From contig CAMFIW010000136.1 of NCBI GenBank assembly GCA_945952355.1, positions 1 through 7,141 of the forward strand: a stretch of DNA of 7,141 bases, written 5' to 3'. Each line of letters starts with the position of its first letter. The stretch's first letter is position 1. The notes under the pieces are model-generated. The model saw only the letters and a list, made by a program, of their open reading frames with translations, was not told where the DNA came from and did no database searches. Shown here one piece after another: positions 6,481 to 7,141 of this stretch. The translations under genes and the position numbers were made by a program. This DNA is from an uncultured Phenylobacterium sp. (lineage in GTDB: Bacteria; Pseudomonadota; Alphaproteobacteria; Caulobacterales; Caulobacteraceae).

Positions 6481-6493
6481 TTCAAATATTCAA
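6481..6493. promoter_or_regulatory. AT-rich repeat upstream of the peroxiredoxin gene, possible promoter or regulator site
   Basis: TTCAA occurs twice, separated by ATA (TTCAA at 6481-6485 and 6489-6493), making a conspicuous AT-rich island in an otherwise GC-rich intergenic region. It lies 67 to 79 bases before the peroxiredoxin start, where a promoter or activator site would be expected. On the minus strand TTGAAT resembles a -35 box, but no good -10 follows at 17 bases, so no promoter is assigned. This is a weak call. Confidence 0.25.
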
Positions 6494-6563
6494 GACAGGG
6501 CCACTTAGAAAACTCGCAGGGGTCCACTTTGGTCGATGCGCGCGCGAGGTGGGCCGGTATCAT

Positions 6564-6592
6564 TTGACTTTCCAAGGCTTAGCCCGCATAAG
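6564..6592 (+). promoter_or_regulatory. Sigma-70-type promoter of rpsD
   Basis: TTGACT (6564-6569) and CATAAG (6587-6592) are separated by exactly 17 bases, a strong match for a housekeeping promoter at -35 and a fair one at -10. Transcription would begin at about 6598-6601, giving a leader of about 120 bases before the rpsD ATG. GGCTTA (6576-6581) and TAAGCC (6589-6594) form an inverted repeat overlapping the -10 box, which could be an operator or chance. Confidence 0.6.
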
Positions 6593-6599
6593 CCGCCCC

Positions 6600-6634
6600 T
6601 TCGCGCCCTGGGGTTCGCCCCAAGGGACCGCGAA
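6600..6634 (+). other. Long stem-loop at the 5' end of the predicted rpsD leader RNA
   Basis: TTCGCG (6600-6605) pairs with CGCGAA (6629-6634), CCCT (6606-6609) with AGGG (6623-6626), and GGGG (6610-6613) with CCCC (6618-6621) around a TTCG loop. Only one A and an AC dinucleotide bulge out. The structure would start at or within a few bases of the predicted transcription start. No T tract follows, so it is not an intrinsic terminator. Possible roles are 5'-end protection of the mRNA or a binding site for feedback control by S4; neither is shown. Confidence 0.5.
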
Positions 6635-6720
6635 CCTATGACGGGATGATGCAAGGCCGCCGTTGAAATCGCGCCTCCACTGACGGAAGCGCCGGCCCGC
6701 GTCGAAGAAGAGAGACGAGT

Positions 6721-7119
6721 ATGTCGAAGCGCCAATCGGCGAAGTACAAGATCGACCGGCGGATGGGCGAGAACATCTGGGGTCGCCCGAAGTCCCCGAT
6801 CAACCAGCGCGCCTATGGCCCCGGCCAGCACGGCCAGCGCCGCAAGTCCAAGGTCTCGGACTTCGGCCTGCAGCTGCGCGCCAAGCAGAAGCTGAAGGGC
6901 TACTACGGCAACCTGACCGAAAAGCAGTTCAGCCGCACCTATGACGAGGCCGCTCGTCGCAAGGGCAACACCTCCGAGAACCTGATCGCGCTGCTGGAAA
7001 GCCGCCTGGACGCGGTGGTCTATCGCGCCAAGTTCGTGCCGACCGTGTTCGCCGCCCGTCAGTTCGTGAACCACGGCCACGTGCTGGTGAACGGCAAGCG
7101 CGTGAACATCGCCTCCTAC
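6721..7119 (+). CDS. rpsD: 30S ribosomal protein S4, N-terminal 133 residues (cut at contig end)
   Basis: S4 binds 16S rRNA early in assembly of the small subunit and takes part in decoding accuracy. The protein begins '[20 protein letters not shown]', with 'GRPKSP' (21-26) and '[12 protein letters not shown]' (31-42), then '[16 protein letters not shown]' (55-70). The S4 RNA-binding domain begins near '[12 protein letters not shown]' (94-105) and runs through '[19 protein letters not shown]' (112-130). It lacks the four zinc-binding cysteines of the C+ form, so it is a C- S4 as usual in alphaproteobacteria. The ATG at 6721 is preceded by GAGAG (6710-6714) six bases upstream. Full-length S4 has about 205 residues, so about 70 are missing. 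Genuine coding sequence ends at codon 133 (7119). The frame runs on to the window end as 'LSLIHIS', which is adapter. Expression probably comes from the promoter at 6564-6592. Confidence 0.97.
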
Positions 7120-7141
7120 CTGTCTCTTATACACATCTCCG
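7120..7141 (+). other. Illumina Nextera adapter (Tn5 mosaic end plus start of read-2 adapter), assembly artefact
   Basis: The last 22 bases are CTGTCTCTTATACACATCT, the 19-base Tn5 mosaic end, followed by CCG, which is how the Nextera read-2 side adapter continues. The rpsD reading frame is interrupted at exactly this point, where S4 conservation stops. The first C (7120) could also be genomic. These bases do not belong to the organism. Confidence 0.97.

Noticed and set aside
5620..6567. Plus-strand open frame of 315 codons over the peroxiredoxin gene
   Set aside because: Antisense to a gene with an intact PVCTTE active site; no recognisable protein features.
6638..6666. Tiny upstream reading frames in the rpsD leader (ATG at 6638 with three codons; ATG at 6646 reading MMQGRR)
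   Set aside because: No ribosome binding site precedes either, and frames this short are expected by chance.
6505..7134. Minus-strand open frame of 209 codons opposite rpsD, beginning MYKRQ
   Set aside because: Its first codons are reverse-complement Nextera adapter and the rest is antisense to rpsD and its leader; rpsD is unmistakable on the plus strand.
7120..7138. A natural Tn5/IS50 end inserted in rpsD
   Set aside because: The mosaic end is followed by CCG as in the Nextera read-2 adapter and lies exactly at the end of the sequence, in an essential gene.

Overview
The window looks like a chromosomal fragment of a GC-rich alphaproteobacterium. The best organism clue is the start of ribosomal protein S4 (rpsD, right end), whose N-terminus has the cysteine-free form usual in alphaproteobacteria and resembles Caulobacterales (Caulobacter/Phenylobacterium) S4 as I remember it. 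The strong G/C preference at third codon positions and the family content (TrmJ, DUF1254/DUF1214, nitronate monooxygenase, MBL-rhodanese fusion, 1-Cys peroxiredoxin) fit that. The genus is an inference.

Layout. Plus strand, left: the C-terminal 103 codons of trmJ (tRNA 2'-O-methyltransferase), then a nitronate monooxygenase-like flavoprotein four bases after the trmJ stop, then a DUF1254/DUF1214 protein of unknown function. A GC-rich inverted repeat lies where this group converges on the next block. Minus strand, middle: a secreted TPR protein with a His/Met-rich N-terminus, an MBL-fold/rhodanese fusion of the persulfide dioxygenase (ETHE1-like) type, and a Prx6-type 1-Cys peroxiredoxin. A convincing intrinsic terminator separates the peroxiredoxin from the MBL-rhodanese gene. 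Plus strand, right: a 306-base divergent intergenic region carries the rpsD promoter and two stem-loops, followed by rpsD, which is cut off after codon 133.

How the genes may work together: the peroxiredoxin (peroxide reduction by one cysteine) and the MBL-rhodanese protein (persulfide/sulfane-sulfur handling) form a plausible thiol-redox neighbourhood. The exported TPR protein may bind metal. These are inferences from family and position. The rest is housekeeping (trmJ, rpsD) or general oxidoreductase/unknown.

The most certain odd feature is technical: the last 22 bases are Illumina Nextera (Tn5 mosaic end plus read-2 adapter) sequence, so the right edge is an untrimmed contig end and not biology. 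I found no CRISPR array, phage, insertion sequence, tRNA or rRNA, and no convincing new multi-gene system.
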